7,940 nt of DNA from SpSt-398 sp033762195 (GTDB lineage: Bacteria; Bacteroidota; Bacteroidia; Chitinophagales; Chitinophagaceae): positions 1-7,940 of the forward strand of contig JANRLV010000043.1 in the NCBI GenBank assembly GCA_033762195.1, read 5' to 3'. Shown one piece after another: positions 1 to 7,642 of this stretch. Under the pieces are notes generated by a model, which saw only the letters and a program-made list of their open reading frames with translations, did not search any database and was not told where the DNA came from. The first letter of the stretch is position 1, and every line of letters begins with the position of its first letter. The position numbers and the translations under genes are program-made.

Positions 1-137
1 CTGTGCGAGACCTCTGGTCTCGCACTTCCAGAAGGCCGCCTCTGGCGGCTTTCCTGACTAAGATAAAAAAGAAGAAGTTTTTGTTCGTGTCGCCAGAGGC
101 GACAAGACAATCGTGCGAGACCAGAGGTCTCGCACAG
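1..137. repeat. Nested palindromic repeat module (REP/BIME-like), four hairpins in mirror symmetry
   Basis: Four short palindromes are packed in 137 bp. The outer pair (3-25 and 113-135) each have a perfect 10-bp stem, arm GTGCGAGACC, around a 3-nt loop: TCT on the left, AGA on the right. Bases 1-25 and 113-137 are exact reverse complements. The inner pair are 31-53 (10-bp stem with one G-T pair, core GCCGCC/GGCGGC, loop TCT) and 88-104 (7-bp stem, core GTCGCC/GGCGAC, loop AGA). All four share a CCTCTGG/CCAGAGG centre, and both pairs are centred on about base 69, in an A/T-rich spacer. Stems differ between pairs while the centre is kept, which suggests compensated change in a structured element. 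The left edge coincides with the window edge, so the element may extend further. Resemblance to REP/BIME intergenic repeats is inference; no transposase is in the window. Confidence 0.8.
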
Positions 138-147
138 CAAACCCCCG

Positions 148-217
148 CCCTCCGTCATCTGTCATCTGTCATCCGTCATCTGCCCTCCGTCATCTGCCCT
201 CCGTCATCTGTCCTCCG
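148..217. repeat. Heptamer tandem repeat, ten copies
   Basis: Ten uninterrupted 7-bp units with consensus [T/C]C[A/C]TC[T/C]G: CCCTCCG three times (148, 183, 197), TCATCTG five times (155, 162, 176, 190, 204), TCATCCG once (169) and TCCTCCG once (211). A degenerate eleventh unit follows at 218-224. The two main unit types partly alternate, so a 14-bp higher-order unit also appears. The array is strongly strand-biased (pyrimidine-rich on the plus strand). It fills the space between the palindromic module and the purK promoter box. It resembles heptanucleotide short tandem repeats known from some other bacterial genomes, such as filamentous cyanobacteria. Function is unknown. Confidence 0.85.
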
Positions 218-231
218 TGCTCCAACTCCCC

Positions 232-239
232 TATCTTTG
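232..239 (+). promoter_or_regulatory. Candidate -7 promoter element for purK
   Basis: TATCTTTG fits the Bacteroidota -7 consensus TAnnTTTG exactly. It ends 4 bp before the purK ATG, so transcription would start at or within a few bases of the start codon and give a leaderless or nearly leaderless mRNA. No good TTTG-type -33 element lies about 19-21 bp upstream, because that space is occupied by the heptamer array; this lowers confidence. Confidence 0.5.
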
Positions 240-243
240 CCGC

Positions 244-1362
244 ATGAAAATCGGAATTCTCGGTGGTGGTCAACTCGGAAGAATGTTGCTACAGGCAGCA
301 GCCAATTATCCCGTTGAAACCTATGTACTTGAAAATGACCCCCTCTGCCCTTCCGCGCATCTATGTCACCATTTCACCTGTGGCAGTATCCGCGATTTTG
401 ATACGGTCTATGCCTTTGGCAAAAACCTGGATGCCATCACCATTGAGATCGAAAATGTAAATATCGAAGCCCTGGAGAAATTGGAAGCAGAAGGAAAAAA
501 AGTATTCCCCAAACCCTCTGTACTTCGCACCATCAAGAACAAGATCCTTCAAAAAGAATATTACAAAGAGCACGATATCCCAAGCCCTGCTTTTGTGATA
601 ACACAAACCCGTGATGACGTATCCACCCATATAAACCTGCTCCCTGCCGTACATAAATTGGGTGAGGGTGGTTATGATGGACGTGGTGTTCAATTACTGC
701 ACACGGAAGCCGATCTGGAAAAGGCCTTTGATGCTCCAGGCGTATTGGAAAAAATGGTCCGGATCGACAAAGAGATCGCCATCATTGTGGCCATCAATGA
801 TCAAAAAGAAACGGCGCTTTACCCTCCTGTAGAAATGCATTTTGACCAGGACTTAAACCTGCTCGATTACCAACTAAGCCCGGCTGAACTCGGACAGCAG
901 GTCCTTTGGAAAGCAGAAGCCATCGCGCTTTCGGTGGCCCGGCATTTTCAATCACCCGGACTGTTTGCCGTGGAACTATTTTTAGACCGCGAGGGAAATG
1001 TATTTGTCAATGAAACAGCCCCGCGCGTGCATAACAGCGGCCATCACACCATTGAAGCCCATTATTGCTCCCAGTTCGACATGCTTTGGCGGATCATGCT
1101 GGGTTACCCGTTAGGAAATACCGATCCGATCCTCCCCTCCGTCATGGTCAATGTGATCGGAGCAGAAGGGTATTCCGGACCCGTAAAATACGAGGGCCTG
1201 AAAGAAGTCTTGGAGATTCCCAATGCCTTTGTCCATCTGTATGGCAAAAAAGAGACCAAGCCCGGTCGGAAAATGGGTCATATTACCGTGATCAGTCGGG
1301 AAAAGCAAGACCTGCTCCACCAGGCCAACAAGATCAAAAGGGCCTTGAAAGTGATCGCCTGA
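244..1362 (+). CDS. purK: N5-carboxyaminoimidazole ribonucleotide synthase (PurK)
   Basis: The 372-residue product is a full-length cytoplasmic ATP-grasp enzyme. By family, it converts AIR, ATP and bicarbonate into N5-CAIR, which PurE then rearranges. The N-terminal nucleotide-fold motif GILGGGQLGRM is at residues 4-14. The ATP-grasp glycine loop GEGGYDGRG is at 140-148, with Arg where many homologues have Lys. The metal- and substrate-binding segment NETAPRVHNSGHHTIEA is at 256-272, with Val where APRPHNSGH is common. A C-terminal KMGHITV motif is also present. The ATG at 244 is chosen because the nucleotide-binding motif begins immediately after it; an in-frame GTG at 217 would lie inside the heptamer array and add nine unrelated residues. 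It is the first gene after the repeat region, with a likely promoter right at the start codon. purE is on the same strand but beyond the efflux operon. Confidence 0.97.
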   Translation: MKIGILGGGQLGRMLLQAAANYPVETYVLENDPLCPSAHLCHHFTCGSIRDFDTVYAFGKNLDAITIEIENVNIEALEKLEAEGKKVFPKPSVLRTIKNKILQKEYYKEHDIPSPAFVITQTRDDVSTHINLLPAVHKLGEGGYDGRGVQLLHTEADLEKAFDAPGVLEKMVRIDKEIAIIVAINDQKETALYPPVEMHFDQDLNLLDYQLSPAELGQQVLWKAEAIALSVARHFQSPGLFAVELFLDREGNVFVNETAPRVHNSGHHTIEAHYCSQFDMLWRIMLGYPLGNTDPILPSVMVNVIGAEGYSGPVKYEGLKEVLEIPNAFVHLYGKKETKPGRKMGHITVISREKQDLLHQANKIKRALKVIA

Positions 1363-1504
1363 TCCCCCTTTATCCCGCTCCTGCACCGTTGATGGATTGA
1401 CCTTGCTTTTTAGTTACCCATTCGGAGGTTTTTTGGGGAAAAGGAATCTAATTCCGTACCCGATTTTACCTGTAATTTTACCACCCAACCAATTGAATAA
1501 TAAC
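1363..1504. other. Intergenic gap between purK and the efflux operon
   Basis: This 142-bp gap holds no recognisable gene. A reading frame is open through it in phase with the adaptor gene, but its peptide lacks any signal-peptide or family character. A small 5-bp inverted repeat, GGAAT/ATTCC (1443-1455), is too weak to call a terminator. An imperfect -7-like box, TAATTTTA, lies at 1473-1480 without a correctly spaced -33 element. Whether the efflux genes have a promoter here or are read through from purK cannot be decided from the sequence. Confidence 0.5.
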
Positions 1505-2572
1505 GTGAGAACAAAGACTGTCCTTAATACCGCATTTATCTTCCCGCTGACGATCCTGGTACTGATGACCGGCTGTAAGAATAAAGAAGAGAATAAAGCA
1601 CCGGCCCCCGCTGCCCAGGCCCGGAATATGACCATTCGGGTGGATGCCTACCTCGTAAAATCAGAATCCTTTGCCGAGAATATTGAAGTCCCGGGTACGA
1701 TCGTTGCCAGTGAAGCCACGGAGATCCATCCGGAGGTCTCCGGACGTATCACGCAGCTCAACATTTCGGAAGGACGTTATGTAAGCCGGGGTACCCTGCT
1801 CGTTAAACTCTATGACGCCGATCTGCAGGCGCAACTCCGCAAGCTGGAGGTTCAACTACAAATAGCCAAAACAAATGAAGAACGTTCAGCGCAATTGCTC
1901 AAGATACAGGGCATCAGCAAATCAGATTATGACGCCAGTCTGCTGAATGTAAACAATATCAAAGCCGATATTGATATCATCCGGACAAGTATTTCCAAAA
2001 CTGAAATACGGGCTCCATTCAATGGTAAATTGGGATTGAAGAATATCAGCCCCGGCGCTTATGTTACGCCTGCCACGATCATTGCCGTCATCAATCAGAC
2101 CGATCAATTAAAACTCGATTTCACCGTTCCTGAAAAATACAGTGGTAAAATAAAGACCGGACAAATAGTGCATTTCACATTTGAAGGATCCAATAAAGAA
2201 GGGAGCGCCAAAGTAGTGGCGACCGAATCCTCCGTAACAGAGAACACCCGCAGCCTTACCGTACGATCGATCATTCAAAACAAGGATAACCTCCTGCTGC
2301 CGGGCGTATTTGCCAAGGTCAAACTTCAATTTGAACCAGATCCCAATTCGCTCCTGATCCCTTCTAAAGCCGTGGTGCCACAGGCCCGCGGAAAAAAAGT
2401 GATCCTCTACCGGGGAGGTAAAGCCACTTTTGTGGATGTTACTACAGGTGTACGAGATTCAGCCAGGGTGCAGATACTGTCCGGACTTAAACCCGGAGAT
2501 ACCATTGTCACCACGGGATTATTGAGTATTCGTCCCGATGCCAATATCGCCGTTAACAAGATCATTAATTAA
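1505..2572 (+). CDS. RND efflux periplasmic adaptor (membrane fusion protein), lipoprotein
   Basis: This 355-residue protein would bridge the inner-membrane pump and the outer-membrane channel. A basic N-terminus and hydrophobic stretch lead to LMTGC, with the lipidated Cys at residue 24; the -3 position is Met, slightly off the usual lipobox. The first lipoyl half-motif (EIHPEVSGRITQL) starts near residue 73. A helical hairpin spans about 108-165, the second lipoyl half with IRAPFNGKLG is at about 168-177, and beta-barrel and membrane-proximal domains follow, including LLIPSKAVV near the C-terminal third. The start is taken as GTG at 1505, which puts the signal sequence at the true N-terminus. 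An in-frame TTG at 1493 would add four residues, and the TTG at 1397 would bury the lipobox. The stop is 20 bp before the pump gene, so the two are probably cotranscribed. Subfamily (AcrA/MexA-like) and substrate are not determinable. Confidence 0.92.
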   Translation: MRTKTVLNTAFIFPLTILVLMTGCKNKEENKAPAPAAQARNMTIRVDAYLVKSESFAENIEVPGTIVASEATEIHPEVSGRITQLNISEGRYVSRGTLLVKLYDADLQAQLRKLEVQLQIAKTNEERSAQLLKIQGISKSDYDASLLNVNNIKADIDIIRTSISKTEIRAPFNGKLGLKNISPGAYVTPATIIAVINQTDQLKLDFTVPEKYSGKIKTGQIVHFTFEGSNKEGSAKVVATESSVTENTRSLTVRSIIQNKDNLLLPGVFAKVKLQFEPDPNSLLIPSKAVVPQARGKKVILYRGGKATFVDVTTGVRDSARVQILSGLKPGDTIVTTGLLSIRPDANIAVNKIIN

Positions 2573-2592
2573 TCGCCCCCGAAAAGCGAAGT

Positions 2593-5500
2593 ATGAATAT
2601 ATCAGAACTGAGTTTACGCCGACCGATCCTGGCGATCGTGATGAACATCATCATTGTGGTGTTTGGGATCATTGGATTCAAATTCCTGGGTGTACGCGAC
2701 TACCCTGCCATTGACCCACCCAATATCAGTGTGCGGACATCCTATGCAGGTGCGAATGCAGATATCATCGAAACCCAGATCACAGAACCTCTGGAAAAAG
2801 CGGTGAATGGTATTGCCGGGATCAAGAATATCACCTCCAGCAGCAGTAATGGTACCAGCAATATCAATGTGGAGTTTGACCTGGGTGTTGACCTGGAAGC
2901 GGCAGCGAACGATGTACGCGACAAAGTATCTCAAGCCATCCGTTCCCTTCCGCCAGATCTCGAAGCCCCTCCGGTTGTTTCCAAGGCCGATGCCAGCTCT
3001 GACCCCATTCTTTCCATGACCGTACAGAGCAATACCCGCAACCAATTACAGATGACGGAGTATGCGAACAATGTGCTGGTGGAACGTTTGCAAACCATTC
3101 CGGGTGTATCCGGTATTCAAATATGGGGAGAGAAAAGATATGCCATGCGGATCTGGATCGATCCCGCTAAACTTACTTCGTATGGACTTACCGCCGGCGA
3201 TGTGCAATCTGCCCTCCTACGGGAAAATGTGGAGCTCCCTTCGGGAAAAATTTCAGGCAATACCACCGAACTCACCGTCCGCACATTCGGTCGATTAAAT
3301 ACAGAGGAAGAATTTGAAAATGTGATCATTCAGAATATCGGCGGTGCCGATATCCGTATCAAAGACATTGGCAATGTGATTCTCGGGCCAGAGAATGAAG
3401 AAACTGTTTTAAAGGGAAGTGGTATTCCTATGATCGCTCTTGCCATCATACCACAACCCGGGTCCAATTACGTTTCGATCTCCGATGAGTTTTACAAAAG
3501 ACTTGATCAGATCAAAAAAGATGTCCCGGAGGATGTAAAAATTGATATCGCGCTTGACCAGACCAAGTTCATCAAGCGTTCCATTGCTGAAGTGGAAGAA
3601 ACGCTTATCGTGGCGATCGTATTGGTGATCCTGATCATCTACCTATTTTTCCGGGATTGGATCATTGCCATTCGTCCCCTGATCGATATTCCTGTTTCGC
3701 TGATCGGTGCCTTCTTTATCATGTACCTCATGGGGTATACGATCAATGTACTTTCCTTGCTGGCCATCGTTCTGGCCACAGGTCTGGTAGTGGATGACGG
3801 GATCGTGGTCACCGAAAATATTTATAAGAAAATGGAAAAGGGCATGGGCAAATGGCAGGCTGCCCTCGATGGATCCAAAGAGATCTACTTTGCGGTCATC
3901 GCCACCTCCATCACCCTCGCTGTGGTATTTCTGCCGATCATTTTCCTGCAAGGATTTGTCGGTAGCCTTTTCCGTGAATTTGGTATCGTGGTGGCAGGTG
4001 CCGTATTGATCTCGGCCTTTGTGTCCCTTACGCTGACACCTGTACTGAACGTAAAACTGACCCGAAAAAATATTCACCAGCATTCCTGGTTTTACCGTAA
4101 GACAGAACCCTTTTTCAGAGGGATGGAAAATGGATACGAGCGGTTATTGAAAGGATTTATGCGGATTCGCGGCGCGGCCATCGTTATCATATTAGCCTGT
4201 GCCGCCACAATCTTTTTAATAGGCGGACAGCTCCAATCCGAGCTTGCCCCTATGGAGGACCGCAGCCAGTTCAGGCTTCAGTTGACCGCGCCCGAAGGAA
4301 CTTCCTTTGATGCGATGGACAAATTTGTGGATCGGGTTACAGGGTTTATGCTGGACTCTGTACCGGAAAAAGAAGTGGTTTTAAGTGTTACCTCACCTGG
4401 TTTTACCGGATCAGGAAATGCCAACACCGGCTTTGTACGGGTAACGCTGATCGATCCCAGCCTGCGCTCCCGATCACAAGGCGATATAGTAAATATGGTC
4501 AACAGGAACCTGCCGCGGTTCAATGAGGGCCGAACCTTTGCGATACAGGAGCAAACTATCTCCGTTAACCGAAGAGGCGGACAACCCGTGGCCTTTGTGA
4601 TTCAAAATAATAATTTCCAGAAGCTCACGGCCATACTTCCCAAATTCATTGAAGAAGCCAATAAAAGCGATGTATTGCAACAGGTAGATGTGGACCTCAA
4701 GTTCAATAAACCTGAGCTCCGCGTACAAATTGACCGGATCAAAGCAGCAGAACTTGGCGTTAGTGTCAATGCCATCTCTGAAACCTTACAGTTAGCTTAT
4801 TCGAACAGGCGACTGGGATATTTTACAAAGGACGGTAAACAATACCAGGTGATGGGACAGGTTACCCGTGCTGACCGGGATGATCCCAATGACCTTAAAA
4901 GCTTGTTCGTTCGAAATAACCGGAGCGAGATGATCAGTCTGGATAACCTGGTGAATGTGGCGGAGTCTAACACCCCTCCTACCATTTATCATTTCAACCG
5001 CTATAAATCCGCTACGGTTTCCGCCGGGCTTCAACCGGGGAAAACCATTGGAGATGGGATCGAAGAAATGCAAAATATCGCCGATAAATTATTGGATGAA
5101 ACCTTTGCTACTTCTTTGTCAGGCTCCTCCCGCGATTTTGCTGAAAGTTCCAGCAATACAAGTTTTGCCTTCCTGCTCGCGCTTGGATTGATCTTTCTGA
5201 TCCTTGCCGCGCAGTTTGAAAGTTTCATTGACCCATTGATCATCATGTTCACCGTACCCCTGGCGATTGCCGGAGCGGTATTGTCACTCTGGGCCTTTGG
5301 CCATACCCTCAATATCTTTTCCCAGATCGGGATGATCATGTTGATCGGATTGGTGACCAAGAACGGTATCCTGATCGTTGAGTTCGCCAATCAGAACCGG
5401 ATCAAAGGAATGGGGCGTACAGAAGCGGCGGTCTTTGCCGCTACGCAGCGTTTACGTCCCATCCTGATGACCAGCCTTGCCATGTCATTGGGTGCCCTGC

Positions 5501-5721
5501 CGCTTGCCTTGTCATTGGGAGCAGCGGCCACCAGCCGTATCCCGCTGGGTGTGGTTATCGTGGGCGGTATCCTGTTTTCTCTGATTTTGACCCTCTTTGT
5601 GATCCCGGCCATGTATTCTTTCCTGTCAACCAATAAGAAGGTCAGTGAGATTGAAAAACTCACCGCACAACAACAAAAACAACCAACCCCGAATCCTGAT
5701 CCTGAACCTGCCCATGTATAA
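2593..5721 (+). CDS. RND efflux permease, HAE-1/AcrB-type
   Basis: At 1042 residues this is a full-length inner-membrane proton/drug antiporter. The topology fits the family: TM1 near residues 10-30, a large periplasmic loop to about 335, TM2 at about 337-356 with TM3-6 following, TM7 near 527-545, a second periplasmic loop, TM8 at about 857-874, and TM12 near 987-1011. The proton-relay residues match AcrB: Asp401-Asp402 in GLVVDDGIVVTEN (AcrB D407/D408), Lys923 in GLVTKNGILIVEF (K940), and Arg953 with Thr960 in QRLRPILMT (R971/T978). The acidic pair and hydrophobic-substrate style favour the HAE-1 (multidrug-type) branch over heavy-metal pumps. The C-terminus is a Gln/Pro-rich cytoplasmic tail of about 25 residues, not expected to be catalytic. 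It lies between adaptor and channel genes with short gaps, as in a single operon. The exported compound is unknown. Confidence 0.96.
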   Translation: MNISELSLRRPILAIVMNIIIVVFGIIGFKFLGVRDYPAIDPPNISVRTSYAGANADIIETQITEPLEKAVNGIAGIKNITSSSSNGTSNINVEFDLGVDLEAAANDVRDKVSQAIRSLPPDLEAPPVVSKADASSDPILSMTVQSNTRNQLQMTEYANNVLVERLQTIPGVSGIQIWGEKRYAMRIWIDPAKLTSYGLTAGDVQSALLRENVELPSGKISGNTTELTVRTFGRLNTEEEFENVIIQNIGGADIRIKDIGNVILGPENEETVLKGSGIPMIALAIIPQPGSNYVSISDEFYKRLDQIKKDVPEDVKIDIALDQTKFIKRSIAEVEETLIVAIVLVILIIYLFFRDWIIAIRPLIDIPVSLIGAFFIMYLMGYTINVLSLLAIVLATGLVVDDGIVVTENIYKKMEKGMGKWQAALDGSKEIYFAVIATSITLAVVFLPIIFLQGFVGSLFREFGIVVAGAVLISAFVSLTLTPVLNVKLTRKNIHQHSWFYRKTEPFFRGMENGYERLLKGFMRIRGAAIVIILACAATIFLIGGQLQSELAPMEDRSQFRLQLTAPEGTSFDAMDKFVDRVTGFMLDSVPEKEVVLSVTSPGFTGSGNANTGFVRVTLIDPSLRSRSQGDIVNMVNRNLPRFNEGRTFAIQEQTISVNRRGGQPVAFVIQNNNFQKLTAILPKFIEEANKSDVLQQVDVDLKFNKPELRVQIDRIKAAELGVSVNAISETLQLAYSNRRLGYFTKDGKQYQVMGQVTRADRDDPNDLKSLFVRNNRSEMISLDNLVNVAESNTPPTIYHFNRYKSATVSAGLQPGKTIGDGIEEMQNIADKLLDETFATSLSGSSRDFAESSSNTSFAFLLALGLIFLILAAQFESFIDPLIIMFTVPLAIAGAVLSLWAFGHTLNIFSQIGMIMLIGLVTKNGILIVEFANQNRIKGMGRTEAAVFAATQRLRPILMTSLAMSLGALPLALSLGAAATSRIPLGVVIVGGILFSLILTLFVIPAMYSFLSTNKKVSEIEKLTAQQQKQPTPNPDPEPAHV

Positions 5722-5737
5722 AATGAATGGACACACC

Positions 5738-7054
5738 ATGAAAAAGTTTTTTGGAACGATATCCCTCTCCCTGTTTTCACTGATCGCCCTTCAGGCGCAA
5801 CAACCTTTGTTATCCCTTGAAGAAGCGATCGCGCAGGCCTTGCAGAACAACTATGATATTCGCCTCTCCCGCAATGATTCTGCCGTGGCAGCCCTTGATT
5901 ATTCCTTTCGCAATGCTGCCTTTATACCCCGTCTCAATGCCAATGCGGGCCAGACCTGGAATAACAATGACCAGAAGCAGGAATTTGCTGATGGAACCAA
6001 GCGGGAAAGAAATGGGGTAAAATCAAATACCCTCACGGCTTCCCTCTCCCTGAACTGGACCCTGTTTGACGGGATGAAAATGTTTGTGATCCGGGATAAG
6101 GCCGAAGAGTTTGTAAAATTGGGCGAACTCGCGATCAAGAACCAGGTTGTTAATACCGTGGCAATGGTGATCACAAATTACTACAGCATTGTCAGGCAAC
6201 AACAGCAACTAAAGGCCATCCAGGAGCAGATGTCGCTCAACGAAGAACGGGTGAAACTGGCCCAATATAAACTCGATATTGGCGTGGGCGCCAAACCCGA
6301 TGTACTCCAAAGCAAAGTGGACCTGAATGCACAGCGATCTGCTATCCTGACCCAGGAGACATTGATCACCCAACTTAAACAGCAACTCAATCAACTCACC
6401 GGTTCTACCCGGACAGACTATGCTGTCTCCGATTCCATACCGGTGGATTTTGGGATCGTACTGGGTGATATCCAGCAGAACCTGGAACAATCCAATCCCC
6501 TTCTTCAGATCAATAAAAAGAATATAGATATTGCCTATTTGACGCTGAAGGAAAGAAAAGCCGACCGATTTCCCATTCTTGGTTTTAACAGCAACTACAA
6601 CTTCAACCGGACCGACAACAAGGCCGTGGTCAACCCGTTTCAACCACTCTTCAGCAGAAACAGGGGATTAAACTATGGGCTTACTGCCACCATCCCCATT
6701 CTCAATAACTACAACACCAAACGATTGATCAAGCAGGCCGAACTGGACATCGACTATCAGAAACTGGTGTATGAGAATCAACGCTCACTCATAAACCTGA
6801 GTGTCATCAATGCCTGGAAGGAATATGAACAACAGAAAAAAGCATTAGACCTGGAAGAAGCCAATATCTTACTCGCCAAAGAGAATGTGGACATTGTATT
6901 TCAAACCTACAAATTGGGTGCAGCCACCTTTATTCAATTACGCGAAGCACAAAAGAGCCTGGAAGATGCCTATAACCGCCTGATCGCTGCCAGGTATAAC
7001 ACCAAAGTGGCCGAAACGGAATTGCTCAGGCTGAAGGGAGATTTGGTGCGATAG
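5738..7054 (+). CDS. TolC-family outer-membrane efflux channel
   Basis: The 438-residue product is the probable outer-membrane exit duct for the adjacent pump. A signal peptide begins MKKFFGTISLSLF, with likely cleavage after Ala20 (LQA before QQ). Two outer-membrane efflux protein repeats follow, at about 25-215 and 230-435. Each has long helical regions and a matching turn motif: LDIGVGAKPDVLQSKVDL around 179-196 and YKLGAATFIQLREAQKSL around 391-408. ATG at 5738 is preferred because the signal peptide starts there, 16 bp after the pump stop. In-frame ATGs at 5714 (overlapping the pump stop by 8 bp) and 5723 are alternatives that would lengthen the N-region and could imply translational coupling. 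The family has no catalytic residues to check. The length is normal for a Bacteroidota TolC homologue. Confidence 0.94.
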   Translation: MKKFFGTISLSLFSLIALQAQQPLLSLEEAIAQALQNNYDIRLSRNDSAVAALDYSFRNAAFIPRLNANAGQTWNNNDQKQEFADGTKRERNGVKSNTLTASLSLNWTLFDGMKMFVIRDKAEEFVKLGELAIKNQVVNTVAMVITNYYSIVRQQQQLKAIQEQMSLNEERVKLAQYKLDIGVGAKPDVLQSKVDLNAQRSAILTQETLITQLKQQLNQLTGSTRTDYAVSDSIPVDFGIVLGDIQQNLEQSNPLLQINKKNIDIAYLTLKERKADRFPILGFNSNYNFNRTDNKAVVNPFQPLFSRNRGLNYGLTATIPILNNYNTKRLIKQAELDIDYQKLVYENQRSLINLSVINAWKEYEQQKKALDLEEANILLAKENVDIVFQTYKLGAATFIQLREAQKSLEDAYNRLIAARYNTKVAETELLRLKGDLVR

Positions 7055-7073
7055 GGTTACAGATAAAAGCCCG

Positions 7074-7081
7074 TAAATTTG
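7074..7081 (+). promoter_or_regulatory. Candidate -7 promoter element for purE
   Basis: TAAATTTG matches the Bacteroidota TAnnTTTG -7 consensus in the 50-bp gap between the channel gene and purE. Transcription would start near 7086-7090 and give a leader of roughly 15-20 nt. The nearest TTTG upstream (7042-7045) is about 28 bp away, further than the usual 19-21 bp, so the -33 element is weak or missing. Confidence 0.45.
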
Positions 7082-7104
7082 TCCCTACTAACCGTCAAAC
7101 ATAT

Positions 7105-7632
7105 ATGCCCCAATCCTCTACGCCACCCCTTGTCGGCATCATTATGGGATCCGACTCCGACCTTTCCGTCATGCAGGCTGCATCCGATATCCTGAAGGAG
7201 TTCAAGATCGCTCATGAGGTAACCGTGGTTTCGGCACACCGCACCCCTTTACGTATGGTGGAGTACGCCCAAAAAGCCAGGGAAAGAGGTTTGAAAGTGA
7301 TCATTGCCGGAGCTGGAGGCGCTGCACATCTACCAGGCATGGTAGCCTCCATTACACCCTTACCTGTGATCGGGGTTCCCATCAAATCTTCCAACTCAAT
7401 TGACGGCTGGGATTCAGTACTATCTATTCTTCAAATGCCCAATGGTGTTCCGGTTGCTACGGTAGCACTCAACGCCGCAAAAAACGCAGGCATCCTGGCC
7501 GCTGAGATCATTGGCGCTTTTGAGCCTGTAGTGTCTGCAGCAGTTACTTCCTATAAAGAAAAACTGAATAATGAAGTGATTGAGAAAGTGGAGAAACTGA
7601 AGAAAGATGGTTGGGAAAATAAATTTGACTAG
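7105..7632 (+). CDS. purE: N5-carboxyaminoimidazole ribonucleotide mutase (PurE, class I)
   Basis: This 175-residue cytoplasmic enzyme would convert N5-CAIR, the PurK product, to CAIR in purine synthesis; the family forms octamers. Conserved blocks are GSDSD at 15-19, SAHRTP at 43-48 with catalytic His45 (the same number as in E. coli PurE), AGAGGAAHLPGM at 68-79, and the class I substrate loop from GVPIKSSNSIDGWDS (90-104) to LQMPNGVPV. Class I identity and the presence of purK together indicate the two-step PurK/PurE route rather than direct AIR carboxylation. The ATG at 7105 leads directly into the first beta strand after an eight-residue polar stretch. It sits 50 bp after the efflux channel gene, with its own candidate promoter, and its stop is only 10 bp from the stop of the convergent bshC. 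Confidence 0.97.
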   Translation: MPQSSTPPLVGIIMGSDSDLSVMQAASDILKEFKIAHEVTVVSAHRTPLRMVEYAQKARERGLKVIIAGAGGAAHLPGMVASITPLPVIGVPIKSSNSIDGWDSVLSILQMPNGVPVATVALNAAKNAGILAAEIIGAFEPVVSAAVTSYKEKLNNEVIEKVEKLKKDGWENKFD

Positions 7633-7642
7633 GGTGCAATGA

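Noticed and set aside
65..82. A-run/T-run hairpin as a terminator at the centre of the palindrome module
   Set aside because: The stem would be only five A-T pairs with no GC support; it is more simply an A/T-rich spacer.
1..137. CRISPR array
   Set aside because: There are no regularly spaced direct repeats with unique spacers; the repeats are inverted and only four hairpins long.
3..317. 104-codon open frame across the upstream repeats
   Set aside because: Its codons are palindromes and heptamers read through, it overlaps the start of purK in another frame, and the peptide has no family character.
1443..1455. Terminator after purK (GGAAT/ATTCC)
   Set aside because: The stem is only 5 bp and A/T-rich, and no T-run follows it.
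1397..1504. N-terminal extension of the adaptor from TTG at 1397
   Set aside because: It would place the signal sequence and lipobox about 60 residues inside the protein; GTG at 1505 explains the lipoprotein signal.
2614..3045. 143-codon open frame on the minus strand inside the pump gene
   Set aside because: It lies wholly within a strongly conserved RND coding region and has a low-complexity, unrecognisable product, so it is a shadow frame.
6209..6643. 144-codon minus-strand frame inside the TolC-type gene
   Set aside because: It is opposite conserved outer-membrane channel sequence with no own signals, so it is a shadow frame.
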